Source: Pseudomonas sp. JM0905a
Lineage (GTDB): Bacteria; Pseudomonadota; Gammaproteobacteria; Pseudomonadales; Pseudomonadaceae
DNA length: 64,000 bases
Reading direction: 5' to 3'
NCBI RefSeq assembly: GCF_014700075.1
Contig: NZ_JACXBU010000004.1
Span: 434,001 to 498,000 of the forward strand
The notes beneath the pieces were generated by a model, which saw nothing but the letters and a program-made list of their open reading frames with translations, was not told the origin of the DNA and did no database searches. Shown one piece after another: positions 1-8,981 of this stretch. Position numbers and translations under genes: made by a program. Positions within the stretch are counted from its first letter, which is position 1. Each line of letters starts with the position of its first letter.

Positions 1-502
1 GCAGCTTGGCGAACACGTCGGTACCGAGGATGTTCAGCACCGCGAGTACGACCAGGATGAACAGCGGCACCAGCGTCGCGGGGAACACGCCGGGGAACAG
101 CTTGTCGAGGATCGCATCCACCAGCAGCAGCTCGGCGGAGAGCCCGAACATCGCCACGATCACGTAACCTGAGAACACGGCGACGATGGCCGGGAAGTGG
201 CCGATGGCTTTCTGCGTGTAGGTCGCCAGGGTCCCTGCCTGGGGAAACATCAGAGACAGCTCGGCGAAACTCTGCACATAGCACTGCGCCAGGATGAAGG
301 CCACGGCGAAGGCAGCGATGAAGCCAAGGCCTCCAAAGCCCAGGCCCTGCAACGCCGACATCATCGCGCCCTGCACCACCACGACACCGATACAAATGGC
401 GATCATGGTGGCGAAACCCAGGGGCTTCTTCGCTGGCCGGACGGACGCGCCGGCCGAAGCCGGGGTCGCCATATCAAGGCCGTTGGCGGAGGTCTTGTTC
501 AT
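1..502 (-). CDS. APC-family amino acid/amine permease (partial, C-terminus off window)
   Basis: The N-terminal ~167 residues of a membrane permease are present; the rest lies beyond the left edge. After a ~28-residue polar, Ala/Pro-rich tail there is a first membrane segment with the APC-type helix-breaking start (FATMIAICIGVVVVQGAMM), followed by at least three more hydrophobic segments and a conserved loop around SFAELSLMFPQAGTLATYTQKAIG. The start is the ATG at 502, 37 bp downstream of the aldehyde dehydrogenase stop on the same strand, so the two are probably co-transcribed. Inference: it imports the amine or amino acid whose aldehyde the neighbouring dehydrogenase oxidises. The substrate cannot be read from the sequence. 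Confidence 0.85.
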   Translation of the reverse strand, partial: MNKTSANGLDMATPASAGASVRPAKKPLGFATMIAICIGVVVVQGAMMSALQGLGFGGLGFIAAFAVAFILAQCYVQSFAELSLMFPQAGTLATYTQKAIGHFPAIVAVFSGYVIVAMFGLSAELLLVDAILDKLFPGVFPATLVPLFILVVLAVLNILGTDVFAKL

Positions 503-539
503 TCTTGTATTCCTCACGGATGGATGCAGGGGACGTCGC

Positions 540-2027
540 TCAGTAGGCGATGCACACGGACTTGTTTTCGGTGAAGGCTTCGATGGCCGCATGGCCCATC
601 TCGCGGCCGATGCCGGACTGTTTGAAACCGCCGAAGGGCATGGACGGGTCCAGCAGGTTGTGGGCGTTGACCCAGACGGTGCCGGCCTTCAGGCGCGGGA
701 TCAGGCCCATCACCTGCTTCAGGTCGTTGGACCAGATGCTCGCCGCCAGCCCATAGGGGGAATCGTTAGCCAGCCGCACCACTTCATCGATCTCGTCGAA
801 CGCGGTGGCGACCAGCACCGGGCCGAAGATTTCCTCGCGCACCACCTGCATGTCCGGACGCACATTGGCGATCACCGTCGGCTTGACGAAGAAGCCCTGC
901 TCACCGTGCGCCTCGCCACCGCAGATGACGCTGGCGCCCTGGGCCCGGCCGCTGTCGATCATGCCCAGCACCCGGCGCTGTTGCTTGGCGGAAATCAGCG
1001 GATTGATCTGCGCGGACGGGTCCAGCCCCGGCCCGATGCTGAGTGAACCGGCGATGCCGTGGAGGCGCTCCAGCACCTGGTCGAAGGACTTGCGCTGCAC
1101 GTAGAGACGCGAACCGGCGGTGCACACCTGCCCCTGGTTGAAGAAGATGGCCCCGGCAGCACCGGCGGCGGCGTTGTCCAGAGCGGTGTCGTCGAGCACG
1201 ATCACCGGCGACTTGCCACCCAGCTCCAGGGTGAAGCGGGTCATGTTCTCCACCGCCGCATGACCGATCAGCTTGCCCACCGGGGTGGAGCCGGTGAAGG
1301 CCAGCTTGTCGATACCCGGATGCGCTGCCAGCGCCGCGCCGGCCTCGGCACCCACGCCAGTGACGATGTTCACCACACCCGGCGGAATACCCGCTTCCAG
1401 GCACAGCTGGCCCAGGCGCAGGGCGGTGAGCGGCGTCTCGTCCGCAGGTTTCAGCACCACGGTGCAGCCGCAGGCCAGGGCCGGCACGATCTTCCACAGG
1501 GCCATCATCAGCGGGAAGTTCCAGGGCACGATGGCGCCCACGACGCCCACCGGTTCCGGCACCGTGTAGACGCGGTACTTGCCGCCGGGAATGGCGCCGA
1601 TGGAGACATCCAGGCTCTTGCCTTCGATTTTGGTGGCCCAGCCGGCCATGTAGCGGGTGTATTCCACGCCCGCACCCACTTCGATGGCACGGGACAGATT
1701 GATCGACTTGCCGTTGTTCAGGGTTTCCAGTTGCGCCAGCTCTTCGCCATGGAGCTCCAGCAGGTCGGCCAGCTTCAACAGCAGGCGCTCGCGATCCGCC
1801 GGGCGCTGGGCGGCCCAGTTGCCCTCGAAGGCGCGGCGCGCAGCGGCGACCGCCTGGTCCACGTCGGCCTTGGCGGCCACGGCGACTCGCGCCAGTTCCT
1901 CACCCGTGGCCGGGTTGTGCACCGCCATGTCGGCGCCGGACAGCGCGGGACGGGACTGCCCGTCGATCAACAGGCCGTGGCGGGCCTGGACAAAGGCCGC
2001 CACACGGGGGTCAAGGGCAATACTCAT
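540..2027 (-). CDS. NAD+-dependent aldehyde dehydrogenase, phenylacetaldehyde dehydrogenase-like
   Basis: A full-length ALDH of 495 residues. It oxidises an aldehyde to the acid with NAD(P)+. Visible motifs are the PWNFP segment of the cofactor fold, the general-base motif LELGGKSP, the catalytic cysteine in NQGQVCTAGSR, EEIFGPV, and the C-terminal MPFGGFKQSGIGREMG. The KSVCIAY end and overall sequence resemble phenylacetaldehyde/betaine-aldehyde type enzymes (FeaB/PeaE group). The ATG at 2027 is chosen because AAGAGGA precedes it; a longer in-frame opening upstream has no such support. The gene diverges from the aminotransferase at 2267. Context (aminotransferase, MoaF/SDR pair, downstream hpa genes) suggests phenylacetaldehyde or 4-hydroxyphenylacetaldehyde as substrate; that is inference. 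Confidence 0.88.
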   Translation of the reverse strand: MSIALDPRVAAFVQARHGLLIDGQSRPALSGADMAVHNPATGEELARVAVAAKADVDQAVAAARRAFEGNWAAQRPADRERLLLKLADLLELHGEELAQLETLNNGKSINLSRAIEVGAGVEYTRYMAGWATKIEGKSLDVSIGAIPGGKYRVYTVPEPVGVVGAIVPWNFPLMMALWKIVPALACGCTVVLKPADETPLTALRLGQLCLEAGIPPGVVNIVTGVGAEAGAALAAHPGIDKLAFTGSTPVGKLIGHAAVENMTRFTLELGGKSPVIVLDDTALDNAAAGAAGAIFFNQGQVCTAGSRLYVQRKSFDQVLERLHGIAGSLSIGPGLDPSAQINPLISAKQQRRVLGMIDSGRAQGASVICGGEAHGEQGFFVKPTVIANVRPDMQVVREEIFGPVLVATAFDEIDEVVRLANDSPYGLAASIWSNDLKQVMGLIPRLKAGTVWVNAHNLLDPSMPFGGFKQSGIGREMGHAAIEAFTENKSVCIAY

Positions 2028-2135
2028 CTCGGTTCCTCTTCTTGCGCGGCCGCCGCAGCGACCGGGTATCTCGGATAGTCGAGAGGCACTGTGCGCCGAG
2101 CCCGGTGAACGATCTTGATCCTGGCTGCCGCCGGA

Positions 2136-2175
2136 CTTGCCAATGGCTGCCAGCTCACTGGCAGGAAAAGGCAAG
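2136..2175. promoter_or_regulatory. Nested inverted repeats in the divergent ALDH/aminotransferase promoter region
   Basis: Between the divergent starts at 2027 and 2267, TGCCAG-CTCA-CTGGCA (2148-2163) is nested within CTTGCC...GGCAAG (2136-2175). Dyads in a divergent promoter are candidate regulator sites; the LuxR protein encoded at 3656 is the nearest candidate. No binding assignment can be made from sequence alone. Confidence 0.4.
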
Positions 2176-2266
2176 CCCGCTGGCAGGCAGGTGCAAGTAT
2201 TCGGTGGCGCCTTGAGGCACAAATGGAGCCACGCAGCTTGCACCGCTGCACTAGAGGAGAATTTTC

Positions 2267-3604
2267 ATGAGCACCCGAGACAACGCCTTCTGGCACCCCA
2301 TGCTGCACCCCAACGAAATGAAGCAGCGCGAGCCCATCCGCATCCTCCGTGGCGAGGGCTGCTTCGTCTTCGATGACAGGGGCAACCGCCTGGTGGATGG
2401 CGTGGCGGGGTTGTGGAACGTCAACGTCGGCCACAGCCGCAAGGAGATCAAGGCGGCCATCACGGCACAGCTGGACGAGCTGGAGTACTTCCAGCTGTTC
2501 GACGGCATCAGCCATCCCCGCGCCGAAGAACTGGCCGCCAAGGTAATCGGCATGCTGGAACCGGAAGGCATGCGTCGCGTGGCCTTCAGCTCCGGCGGTT
2601 CGGACTCGGTGGAAACCGCACTCAAGCTGGCCCGCCAGTACTGGAAGTTGCAGGGTCAGGCCGACCGCACCAAGTTCATTTCCCTGCGCCAGGGCTACCA
2701 CGGCACCCATTTCGGCGGCGCCTCGGTGAACGGCAACACCGTCTTCCGTCGCAACTACGAGCCGCTGCTGCCGGGCTGTTTCCATGTCGACACACCCTGG
2801 CTCTACCGCAACCCCTACAGCCAGGACCCGGAAGAACTCGGCCAGATCTGCGCCGACCTGCTGGAGCGGGAAATCCAGTTCCAGAGCCCGGATACCGTGG
2901 CCGCCTTCATCGCCGAACCGATCCAGGGCGCCGGTGGCGTAATCGTGCCGCCGGAGAACTACTGGCCGCTGATCCGCAAGGTCTGCGACAAGTACGGCGT
3001 ACTGCTGATCGCCGACGAGATCGTCACCGGCTTCGGCCGCTCCGGCTCCATGTTCGGCAGCCGCCTGTGGGGCGTGAAGCCCGACATCATGTGCCTGGCC
3101 AAGGGCATCTCCTCCGGCTACATCCCGCTGGGTGCCACGGTGGTCAACGAGCGCATCGAGCAGGCCTTCGCCAACAACGGCAACTTCACCGGCGCGATCA
3201 TGCACGGCTACACCTACTCCGGGCATCCGGTGGCCTGCGCCGCAGCATTGGCCAACCTGGACATCGTCGAGAAGGAAAACCTCCCGGCCAATGCCGCGAA
3301 ACAGGGTGACTACCTGCTGAAAAGCCTGGCCTCGTTCCCCGAGCGCTTTGCGGCAGTGGGTGAGGTGCGCGGCAAGGGCCTGATGGTGGCCCTGGACCTG
3401 GTGACCGACAAGGCGACCCGCGAACCGATCGACCCCATGGGTGGCTACGCCAACCGCGTCGCCGAGATCGCCCGCGCCAACGGCGTGATGGTGCGCCCGG
3501 TGGGCACCAAGATCATCCTCTCGCCGCCGCTGGTGATCGAGCAGGAGCAGATCGACACCATCGTCAATGCCCTCGCGATAGGTTTTCAGGAAGCCCATCT
3601 GTAA
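2267..3604 (+). CDS. Class III (omega) aminotransferase, PLP-dependent
   Basis: A 445-residue fold-type I aminotransferase, normal length for omega-amino acid/amine:pyruvate transaminases. It moves an amino group from a primary amine or omega-amino acid to a keto acid, usually pyruvate, giving an aldehyde. Visible are the N-terminal WNVNVGHS region, the GSDSVETALKLAR PLP-phosphate loop, the YHGTHFGG aromatic stacking motif, FIAEPIQGAGG, the LLIADEIVTGFGR aspartate that contacts the pyridine nitrogen, and the Schiff-base lysine in CLAKGISSGYIPLG. AGGAG-type spacing precedes the ATG, and a strong terminator follows the stop. Divergence from an aromatic-aldehyde-type dehydrogenase suggests transamination of an aromatic amine such as tyramine or phenylethylamine; the exact substrate is inferred. 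Confidence 0.88.
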   Translation: MSTRDNAFWHPMLHPNEMKQREPIRILRGEGCFVFDDRGNRLVDGVAGLWNVNVGHSRKEIKAAITAQLDELEYFQLFDGISHPRAEELAAKVIGMLEPEGMRRVAFSSGGSDSVETALKLARQYWKLQGQADRTKFISLRQGYHGTHFGGASVNGNTVFRRNYEPLLPGCFHVDTPWLYRNPYSQDPEELGQICADLLEREIQFQSPDTVAAFIAEPIQGAGGVIVPPENYWPLIRKVCDKYGVLLIADEIVTGFGRSGSMFGSRLWGVKPDIMCLAKGISSGYIPLGATVVNERIEQAFANNGNFTGAIMHGYTYSGHPVACAAALANLDIVEKENLPANAAKQGDYLLKSLASFPERFAAVGEVRGKGLMVALDLVTDKATREPIDPMGGYANRVAEIARANGVMVRPVGTKIILSPPLVIEQEQIDTIVNALAIGFQEAHL

Positions 3605-3610
3605 CCCTTC

Positions 3611-3642
3611 GGAGCGCGGCCCATGCCGCGCTCCTCCGTTTT
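3611..3642 (+). terminator. Rho-independent terminator after the aminotransferase gene
   Basis: A perfect 10-bp stem, GGAGCGCGGC / GCCGCGCTCC (3611-3620, 3625-3634), closes a CCAT loop and is followed by TCCGTTTT. An ATG at 3623 lies inside the loop, which argues against using it as the start of the next gene. Confidence 0.8.
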
Positions 3643-3655
3643 CGGGAGCAGCGCC

Positions 3656-4312
3656 ATGCACGACGACTTCGGCCTGCACTGTCTGCAGGCCTTCAGCCGG
3701 GTTGTCCCGGCCTCCTGCTTCGCCTTCTACCAGGTCGACCCACACCTGCGCGCCCGCGACTTCCAGCTCCTGCGTATGGACGCCCGGACCCACCGCGACT
3801 ACCTCAATCACTACCGCGACTTCGACCCGCTGCAACCCGCCCTTTGCCGTGACGAACGCCGCGCCGTGGTGCCACTGCGGGAAGCCATGGCACGCCAGGC
3901 CGACAATTCGCGGCGCATCTACCAGGGCTTCCTGGTCCGCCATGGCATCCGCGACGTGGTCGAGGTGATCGCCCATGTTCGCCAGCGGCCGGTGGCGGGC
4001 GTCTCCCTGCTGCGCCTGGGCACCCAACCGCCCTTCGATGCCGATGAACTGCAGCGCCTGAATGGCCTGCGCGGCCTGCTCGACCTCGCCGTGCGCCAGC
4101 TGCCGGACGCTCCAGCGGAGAACGATGGGCTGACCGCTTTCACCCCTCGGGAACAGGAAATCGCCCTGCTCCTACGCGAAGGCCTGTCCAACAAGGACCT
4201 CGCCCGGCAGCTCGATATGGGGCTGGCCACGGTGAAGACCCACCTTATCCACCTGTTCCGCAAGACCGGTGCACGCAGCCGTACAGAATTGGTGAGAAAG
4301 CTCTTCCCATAG
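3656..4312 (+). CDS. LuxR-family transcriptional regulator
   Basis: A 218-residue protein from the ATG at 3656, which is preceded by CGGGAG. The alternative ATG at 3623 falls in the upstream terminator loop. The first ~150 residues form an uncharacterised input domain. The C-terminal ~60 residues are a clear LuxR helix-turn-helix: TAFTPREQEIALLLREGLS, then NKDLARQLDMGLATVKTHL and the recognition-helix continuation HLFRKTGARSRTELV. There is no receiver Asp, so it is not a typical two-component regulator. It lies between the aminotransferase and the MoaF/SDR pair and is the likely local regulator of the amine genes (inference). Confidence 0.85.
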   Translation: MHDDFGLHCLQAFSRVVPASCFAFYQVDPHLRARDFQLLRMDARTHRDYLNHYRDFDPLQPALCRDERRAVVPLREAMARQADNSRRIYQGFLVRHGIRDVVEVIAHVRQRPVAGVSLLRLGTQPPFDADELQRLNGLRGLLDLAVRQLPDAPAENDGLTAFTPREQEIALLLREGLSNKDLARQLDMGLATVKTHLIHLFRKTGARSRTELVRKLFP

Positions 4313-4353
4313 GTGTGTCGGGGATTGATACCGATTCAATGGAACAGAACAAA

Positions 4354-4452
4354 TGTGGGGGCGAATTCATTCGCCAAGGGCTGCGCAGCAGCCCCCTGCG
4401 GACATCAAGGGCAGACCTGCGGTCTACTCAGCGATTGAAATCGCCCCCACAG
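4354..4452. repeat. REPIN-type inverted pair of REP sequences
   Basis: The left unit starts TGTGGGGGCGAATTCATTCG and the right unit is its approximate complement, ending ATCGCCCCCACA. They are separated by a spacer with smaller hairpins (GGGCTGCGCAGCAGCCC). The same units recur at 12189-12302, 25983-26035 and 26880. The 4313-4712 interval has no convincing gene; besides this repeat it holds only the upstream region of the next CDS. Confidence 0.75.
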
Positions 4453-4712
4453 GAAAAGCAGTCCGTGCCCGCAAGGCAGTCCCGCAGGCAGGCCCCTCGG
4501 CTCAAACCTACGAGAAACAGTTATCCACAAGAGATGCGCGCCGCTGACGATCGCAACCTTGCCGAGCAGCCGTGAGCTTGCTGTGTGCATGACCTACACC
4601 TCGTAGGGAGACGGTGAGACCAGCGTAGATCAGCCACCTCCACCTTCCGGTTGATACCGCCCCACCCCCATCCGACCGAGCATGGCGCCATCCCAACCCA
4701 CGGAGATGAGCC

Positions 4713-5528
4713 ATGACTACCCAACCCGAATGGATCACTGTCGGCGCCCTCGCTGACGGTTTCGCCCCGGAAGCCTTCATCCTGCCCAGCCTGGCGGACC
4801 TTGCCGACCGCACCTTCACCCTGCACTTCGCGAACGGCTGGCGGATCGAGCATCGCTTCGGCGCCGAGCAGCTCGCCTGGTCATTGCAGGACGGCAGCGG
4901 CGGAGAGGCTCCCTACCGCGCCACGTCGGTGCGCGAGGGTCTGTACCTGGTGGACTTCCTCAAGCAGGAGAACGGCCGCACGGTCTCGGTGAGCCTGGTG
5001 CTGGATATCACCAACGCCGCCTTCACCGCCGTGCTCGGGCGCATGCCCAGCGAGGCGGAATGCCGGGGCGACCTGTTCGGCAAGGCCCTCGCCGGTGGCG
5101 AGCTGACGTCGGTGAAGGCGGAATTCCTCCACGGCAGCCTCGATCGCCCCTGGCGCGAAGGCGCCTGCCCTCACGCGCCGAGTCTCGAGCTGGTAGGCCT
5201 GCGCAACCTCTACCGCTATAGCCCCAGCGAGGTCTACGAGCACCTCTACCTCAACGAGAACTTCTACAGTTGGCAGTGCCTGAAAGGCGTCGAACAAGGC
5301 TTGGCGGACACCGACCGCTGCCACACCCTGAAGATTGCCGAGTCGCTCTACCTCTTCGTCTGGCGGGAGAAGATCATCCCCACCCTCGGGGTGGTGCTGA
5401 TCGACCTGCAGCACCATCGCAGCGACGGCAAGATCTGCGGCTATGCCGGCGGCGACTTCGGCCAGTTGTCGAACTTCCCGGTGAGTTCCCACTGCAGCGT
5501 GCTGAACCGCACGGAGTATCCGCTGTGA
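4713..5528 (+). CDS. moaF: MoaF-family protein (monoamine-regulon type)
   Basis: A 271-residue soluble protein resembling MoaF, a family defined in the Klebsiella monoamine regulon and carrying N- and C-terminal beta-rich MoaF domains. Recognisable blocks are the central LDITNAAFTAVLGRMP and the C-terminal YEHLYLNENFYSWQCLKG, with LKIAESLYLFVWREKIIPT near the end. No catalytic motif is visible and its biochemical role is not established. In related genomes it pairs with an SDR and with aromatic-amine catabolic genes, as here, where its stop overlaps the SDR start by 3 bases. CGGAGATGA precedes the ATG. Despite the name, nothing here indicates a molybdenum cofactor function. Confidence 0.75.
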   Translation: MTTQPEWITVGALADGFAPEAFILPSLADLADRTFTLHFANGWRIEHRFGAEQLAWSLQDGSGGEAPYRATSVREGLYLVDFLKQENGRTVSVSLVLDITNAAFTAVLGRMPSEAECRGDLFGKALAGGELTSVKAEFLHGSLDRPWREGACPHAPSLELVGLRNLYRYSPSEVYEHLYLNENFYSWQCLKGVEQGLADTDRCHTLKIAESLYLFVWREKIIPTLGVVLIDLQHHRSDGKICGYAGGDFGQLSNFPVSSHCSVLNRTEYPL

Positions 5529-6307
5529 AGGGCCGCACCGTGCTCATCACCGGAGCCGGCAGTGGCATAGGCGCGGTCTGTGCGCAACGTCTCGCCCGCG
5601 ACGGCGCGCAACTGGTGCTGGTGGGAAGGCGTCGCGAACCGCTGGAGGACGTGGCCGCCAGGACCGGCGGCCTGGTGCTCTGCGGGGATGCCGCCAGCAG
5701 CGCCGACTGGGCCCGCTTCATCCCGGCCATCCGCGAGCGCTTCGGTGGCCTCGACGGGGTGATCGCCAACGCCGGCGGCCATGGCCTGGGCAGCGCCAGC
5801 GAAACCTCGGACGAGGACTGGCAGGCGGCAATGCGCGCCAACCTGGACAGCGCCTTCTACACCGCCCGCGCCAGCCTGCCGCTGCTGGTACAGCAGCGCG
5901 GCGCCCTGGTGTTGATGGCCTCCATCGCCGCCCTGGCGGCCGGCGAAGGCGTTTGCGGCTACACCACCGCCAAGCACGCCCTCATCGGCCTCACCCGCTC
6001 CCTGGCCCGGGACTACGGCCCGCAAGGCGTGCGGGTGAATGCCATCTGCCCGGGCTGGGTGCGCACGCCCATGGCCGACGCCGAGATGCAGCCGTTGATG
6101 GAGCGCCATGGCGAAGACCTGGAGGCGGCCTATGCGCGAGTTACCGCCGAGGTGCCACTGCGCCGCCCGGCCAAGCCGGAGGAAATCGCCAGCGTCTGCC
6201 GCTTCCTGCTCTCGGACGAAGCCTCCATCATCACAGGCGCCAACCTGGTGGCCGATGGCGGGTCGAGCATCGTGGACGTGCCGACCTTGGCGTTCGGACG
6301 CATTTGA
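5525..6307 (+). CDS. SDR-family NAD(P)-dependent oxidoreductase
   Basis: A 260-residue classical short-chain dehydrogenase starting at GTG 5525, in a GTGA overlap with the moaF stop, so translation is coupled. The order is: TGAGSGIG nucleotide-binding loop at the extreme N-terminus, ANAGG, active-site Ser in LMASIAALAAG, YTTAKH catalytic Tyr/Lys, and CPGWVRTPM. It reversibly oxidises a hydroxyl group. With MoaF and the amine genes it may act on the beta-hydroxyl of phenylethanolamines such as octopamine; that is a hypothesis from context only. No other start fits, because the nucleotide-binding loop begins at residue 9. Confidence 0.85.
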   Translation: MKGRTVLITGAGSGIGAVCAQRLARDGAQLVLVGRRREPLEDVAARTGGLVLCGDAASSADWARFIPAIRERFGGLDGVIANAGGHGLGSASETSDEDWQAAMRANLDSAFYTARASLPLLVQQRGALVLMASIAALAAGEGVCGYTTAKHALIGLTRSLARDYGPQGVRVNAICPGWVRTPMADAEMQPLMERHGEDLEAAYARVTAEVPLRRPAKPEEIASVCRFLLSDEASIITGANLVADGGSSIVDVPTLAFGRI

Positions 6308-6460
6308 GGCTCCATCCGTCCCCCTGCTCGGCGTAGCCACGTAGTGCGGATGGCGCCGTTCCATCCACCAACGGCTCTATGCCTGGCCTCGAATGGTGGA
6401 CCGGTGGAGCGAGGTCCACCCTTGGTTACGGAAATAGGCGCCGGGGGCACGGGGAAGTAC

Positions 6461-6474
6461 GTTAAGATATTAAC
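6461..6474. promoter_or_regulatory. Operator-like dyad GTTAA-N4-TTAAC upstream of the MFS gene
   Basis: GTTAAGATATTAAC lies 31 bp before the ATG at 6506. The same RTTAA-N4-TTAAY pattern occurs at 16590, 16768, 19220 and 19240, in front of TRAP, porin and hpaG1 genes, which suggests a shared regulator. Confidence 0.5.
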
Positions 6475-6505
6475 ATTCTTCTTTCGCCCGCCCTTGGCTG
6501 CCCCA

Positions 6506-7753
6506 ATGCCTGATGCCCGCCCCTGGCCCGCCGCCATCCGCGCCCTGCGCCACCGCAACTTTCGTCTGTACTTCGCCGGCCAGGCCGTTTCCACCCTGGG
6601 CAGTTGGCTGCAACAGGTCGCCCTCGCCTGGCTGATCTATCGCCTCACCGGCTCGGCGGCCCTGCTCGGCATCACCACCTTCGCGTCGCTGTTGCCGCAA
6701 TTGCTGGTGGGTCCGCTGGCCGGTGCCTGGATCGATCGCCACGACAAGCGCCGCCTGCTGATCGGCGTGCAGGGCCTGCTCGGCCTTCAGGCCATCGCCC
6801 TCGCGGCACTTACTGCCAGCGACCTGATCGGGCCGACGCTGATCGTCGCCATGGCCGCGCTGCTGGGCGTCCTCAACGCTTTCGATACCCCGCTACGGCA
6901 ATCGCTACTGAGCCAGTTCGTCAGCGGCAAGGAGGACCTGCCCAACGCCCTGGCGCTCAATGCCATGCTGTTCAACAGTTCGCGCTTCGTCGGTCCGCCC
7001 CTGGCCGGCCTGCTGCTGGGGTTCACCAACGAGGCAGCCTGCTTCGCCCTCAATGCGCTCTCCTATCTGGGGCTGGCGGCGGGGCTGCTGGTAATCCGCA
7101 TGGCGCCCACGCCTCGCGCCGCCGGCTCCACCGGGGATGTGTTCCGTGAAGGGCTGGCCTATGTCGCCGGCAAGCCGAGCATCCGCCTGATGATGCTCAG
7201 CGTGCTGGTGGTCAACCTCACCGCCTCCAGCTACGCCGTGCTGCTCCCGGTGTTCGCCAAGGACATCTTCAATGGTGACGCACGAACGCTCGGCTGGCTC
7301 TGGGGGGCGGCGGGCCTTGGCTCATTGCTGGGCACGCTGTTCCTCGCCAATCGCCACGCCCTGCCGAGCCTGGTCCGGAGCATCATGGCCTGCGCCCTGG
7401 CCGGAGGTGCGGGATTGCTGGCATTCGCCGCCAGCCAGCAACTGGCCCTCTCGTTGTTGGCCATGGCCGTGCTCGGCTTCGCCATCACCAACTGCAACGT
7501 CGGCACCAACATCCTCCTGCAGAGCCTGGCCCCGGAGCGCCTGCGGGGGCGCGTCGTGTCGCTCTACACCTCGACGCGATTCGGCTTCGACGCCATCGGC
7601 GGGCTGCTGGCGGGCGTACTCGCCGAACACGTCGGTGCACCTGCCGCCATGGCCTGCGCCGGCGTGCTGCTGCTCGGCTACTGCGCCTGGCTGCTGCCAC
7701 GCCAGCGCCTGCTGGGCCGGGATATCGCCGCGAGCAGCGAGAGCCCGCGCTGA
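6506..7753 (+). CDS. MFS transporter, EntS/MFS_3-like exporter
   Basis: A 415-residue, ~12-helix major facilitator. ALRHRNFRLYFAGQAVSTLGSW is cut here to its typical start, RHRNFRLYFAGQ. The signature loop between helices 2 and 3 is GPLAGAWIDRHDKRR, with LNAFDTPLRQSLL in helix 4 and ERLRGRVVSLYT in the second half. This subgroup includes EntS-like exporters and many uncharacterised permeases. The ATG at 6506 is chosen because homology begins just after it; the in-frame opening from 6344 encodes low-complexity sequence across a promoter region. Cargo is unknown. The operator-like dyad upstream links it to the hpa genes. Confidence 0.8.
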   Translation: MPDARPWPAAIRALRHRNFRLYFAGQAVSTLGSWLQQVALAWLIYRLTGSAALLGITTFASLLPQLLVGPLAGAWIDRHDKRRLLIGVQGLLGLQAIALAALTASDLIGPTLIVAMAALLGVLNAFDTPLRQSLLSQFVSGKEDLPNALALNAMLFNSSRFVGPPLAGLLLGFTNEAACFALNALSYLGLAAGLLVIRMAPTPRAAGSTGDVFREGLAYVAGKPSIRLMMLSVLVVNLTASSYAVLLPVFAKDIFNGDARTLGWLWGAAGLGSLLGTLFLANRHALPSLVRSIMACALAGGAGLLAFAASQQLALSLLAMAVLGFAITNCNVGTNILLQSLAPERLRGRVVSLYTSTRFGFDAIGGLLAGVLAEHVGAPAAMACAGVLLLGYCAWLLPRQRLLGRDIAASSESPR

Positions 7754-7892
7754 CCCTATCCTGCATCTGTAGGATGGCGGCTCCTTCAGGCGAACCTGAT
7801 ACTCGCTCCAGGCCCTGCCCCGTCGCAAAGACGAATGGCCATGACTCGAACCCGTGACAGAACAAAAACAACGTCGCACCCGGGGATACCGC

Positions 7893-8876
7893 ATGAGCAG
7901 GAATGACCAGGCTGATCGAACGATCACCACCGCATTGCTGGAGGCATTCAGCGACACCGTGCTGCAGCTCCAGCGCCTGGCCAGGGACAGGTCCATCGAG
8001 CGCTTCCACGCCCTTGCACTGACGCAACTCCAGCAACTGCTGCCCTTCGACAAGGCCTGGTGGGGCCGCGCCGCGATGATCGACGGCCTGCCGGAAGAAC
8101 ACAGCTCGCACCTGTTCAACCTGCCGCCGCACTACCTGGAAGACTGGCAGTCGATCCGCCACGAGGACGTCACCGTCGGCCTGGTCAACGCCGCGCCCGA
8201 CAAGTCGGTGATCGTCGACAGCGCCAACAGCACACCGGGCCTGCAGTGGCTGGGGGAGCGCCACGGCTTCCGTGAGTTCCTCTGCGTGATCCATTCCGAT
8301 CCGCAGACCGGCCTGGTGGACCACCTGACCCTCTACCGCTCGCCGACGTCCGCCCCCTTCAACGACCAGGATCAACTGCTGATGGACCAGTTGATGCGGC
8401 ACCTCGCCGCCGCCGTCTCGGCCAACCAGATCCGCACCCTGGTGGCCAAGCGGGAAAGCCTGTCTAACCCACGCAACCTGGCGCTGGCCGTATGCGACGC
8501 CCGCGGCACCCTGCATTGTGCCGAGCGCGGCTTCGTCGACCTGCTGCTCACCGAGTGGCCCGACTGGACCGGTCCGCAGTTGCCCGCGAGCATCAGCCCC
8601 GAGGGTTATCAGGGTGAGCGCCTGTTGCTGGAAGTCTCCGCGGTGGGCGACCTGCATCTCCTCGCCGCGCGCAGCCACAGCCCGCTGCAGCAGCTCAGCG
8701 CGCGCGAGAACGACGTGGCCCTGCGCTTTGGCGAAGGCAAGACCTACAAGGAAATCGCCCGCGATCTGGGCCTGGCGCCCAATACCGTGCGCCACCACAT
8801 ACGCACCATCTATTCCAAGCTCGGCGTGAAGGACAAGGCGAGCATCGCCCACCTCCTCCACTCGCCCCCCGACTGA
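7893..8876 (+). CDS. LuxR-family transcriptional regulator
   Basis: A 327-residue regulator with a long input region (~260 residues, no receiver motif) and a C-terminal LuxR HTH: LSARENDVALRFGEGKTYKE, then IARDLGLAPNTVRHHIRTIYSKLGV. The ATG at 7893 is preferred over an in-frame GTG at 7854 because CGGGGA lies 7-12 bases upstream. It stands immediately before the outer-membrane protein, MFS and HDAC-fold genes on the same strand and is their probable regulator. The effector is unknown. Confidence 0.82.
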   Translation: MSRNDQADRTITTALLEAFSDTVLQLQRLARDRSIERFHALALTQLQQLLPFDKAWWGRAAMIDGLPEEHSSHLFNLPPHYLEDWQSIRHEDVTVGLVNAAPDKSVIVDSANSTPGLQWLGERHGFREFLCVIHSDPQTGLVDHLTLYRSPTSAPFNDQDQLLMDQLMRHLAAAVSANQIRTLVAKRESLSNPRNLALAVCDARGTLHCAERGFVDLLLTEWPDWTGPQLPASISPEGYQGERLLLEVSAVGDLHLLAARSHSPLQQLSARENDVALRFGEGKTYKEIARDLGLAPNTVRHHIRTIYSKLGVKDKASIAHLLHSPPD

Positions 8877-8981
8877 TTCCCACTTTCCCAGCCGCCTGAA
8901 CTCCGGCTGCCCCACATGGGCGGCAGGGCGGCGCCTTGCCCGAAGAAACCCACCGCCCCCAGAAAAAGAGATGCAACGCCC

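Noticed and set aside
3623-3655. Upstream ATG as start of the first LuxR regulator
   Set aside because: It sits in the loop of the preceding gene's terminator and has no ribosome site, whereas ATG 3656 does.
2024-4027. A 667-codon minus-strand open frame across the aminotransferase and LuxR genes
   Set aside because: It is antisense to two well-supported genes in GC-rich DNA, where such frames are routine. Its sequence is His/Gln/Gly-rich without any domain.
4713-5528. MoaF-family gene as a molybdenum-cofactor gene
   Set aside because: The family name derives from the monoamine regulon; there are no other cofactor-biosynthesis genes nearby.
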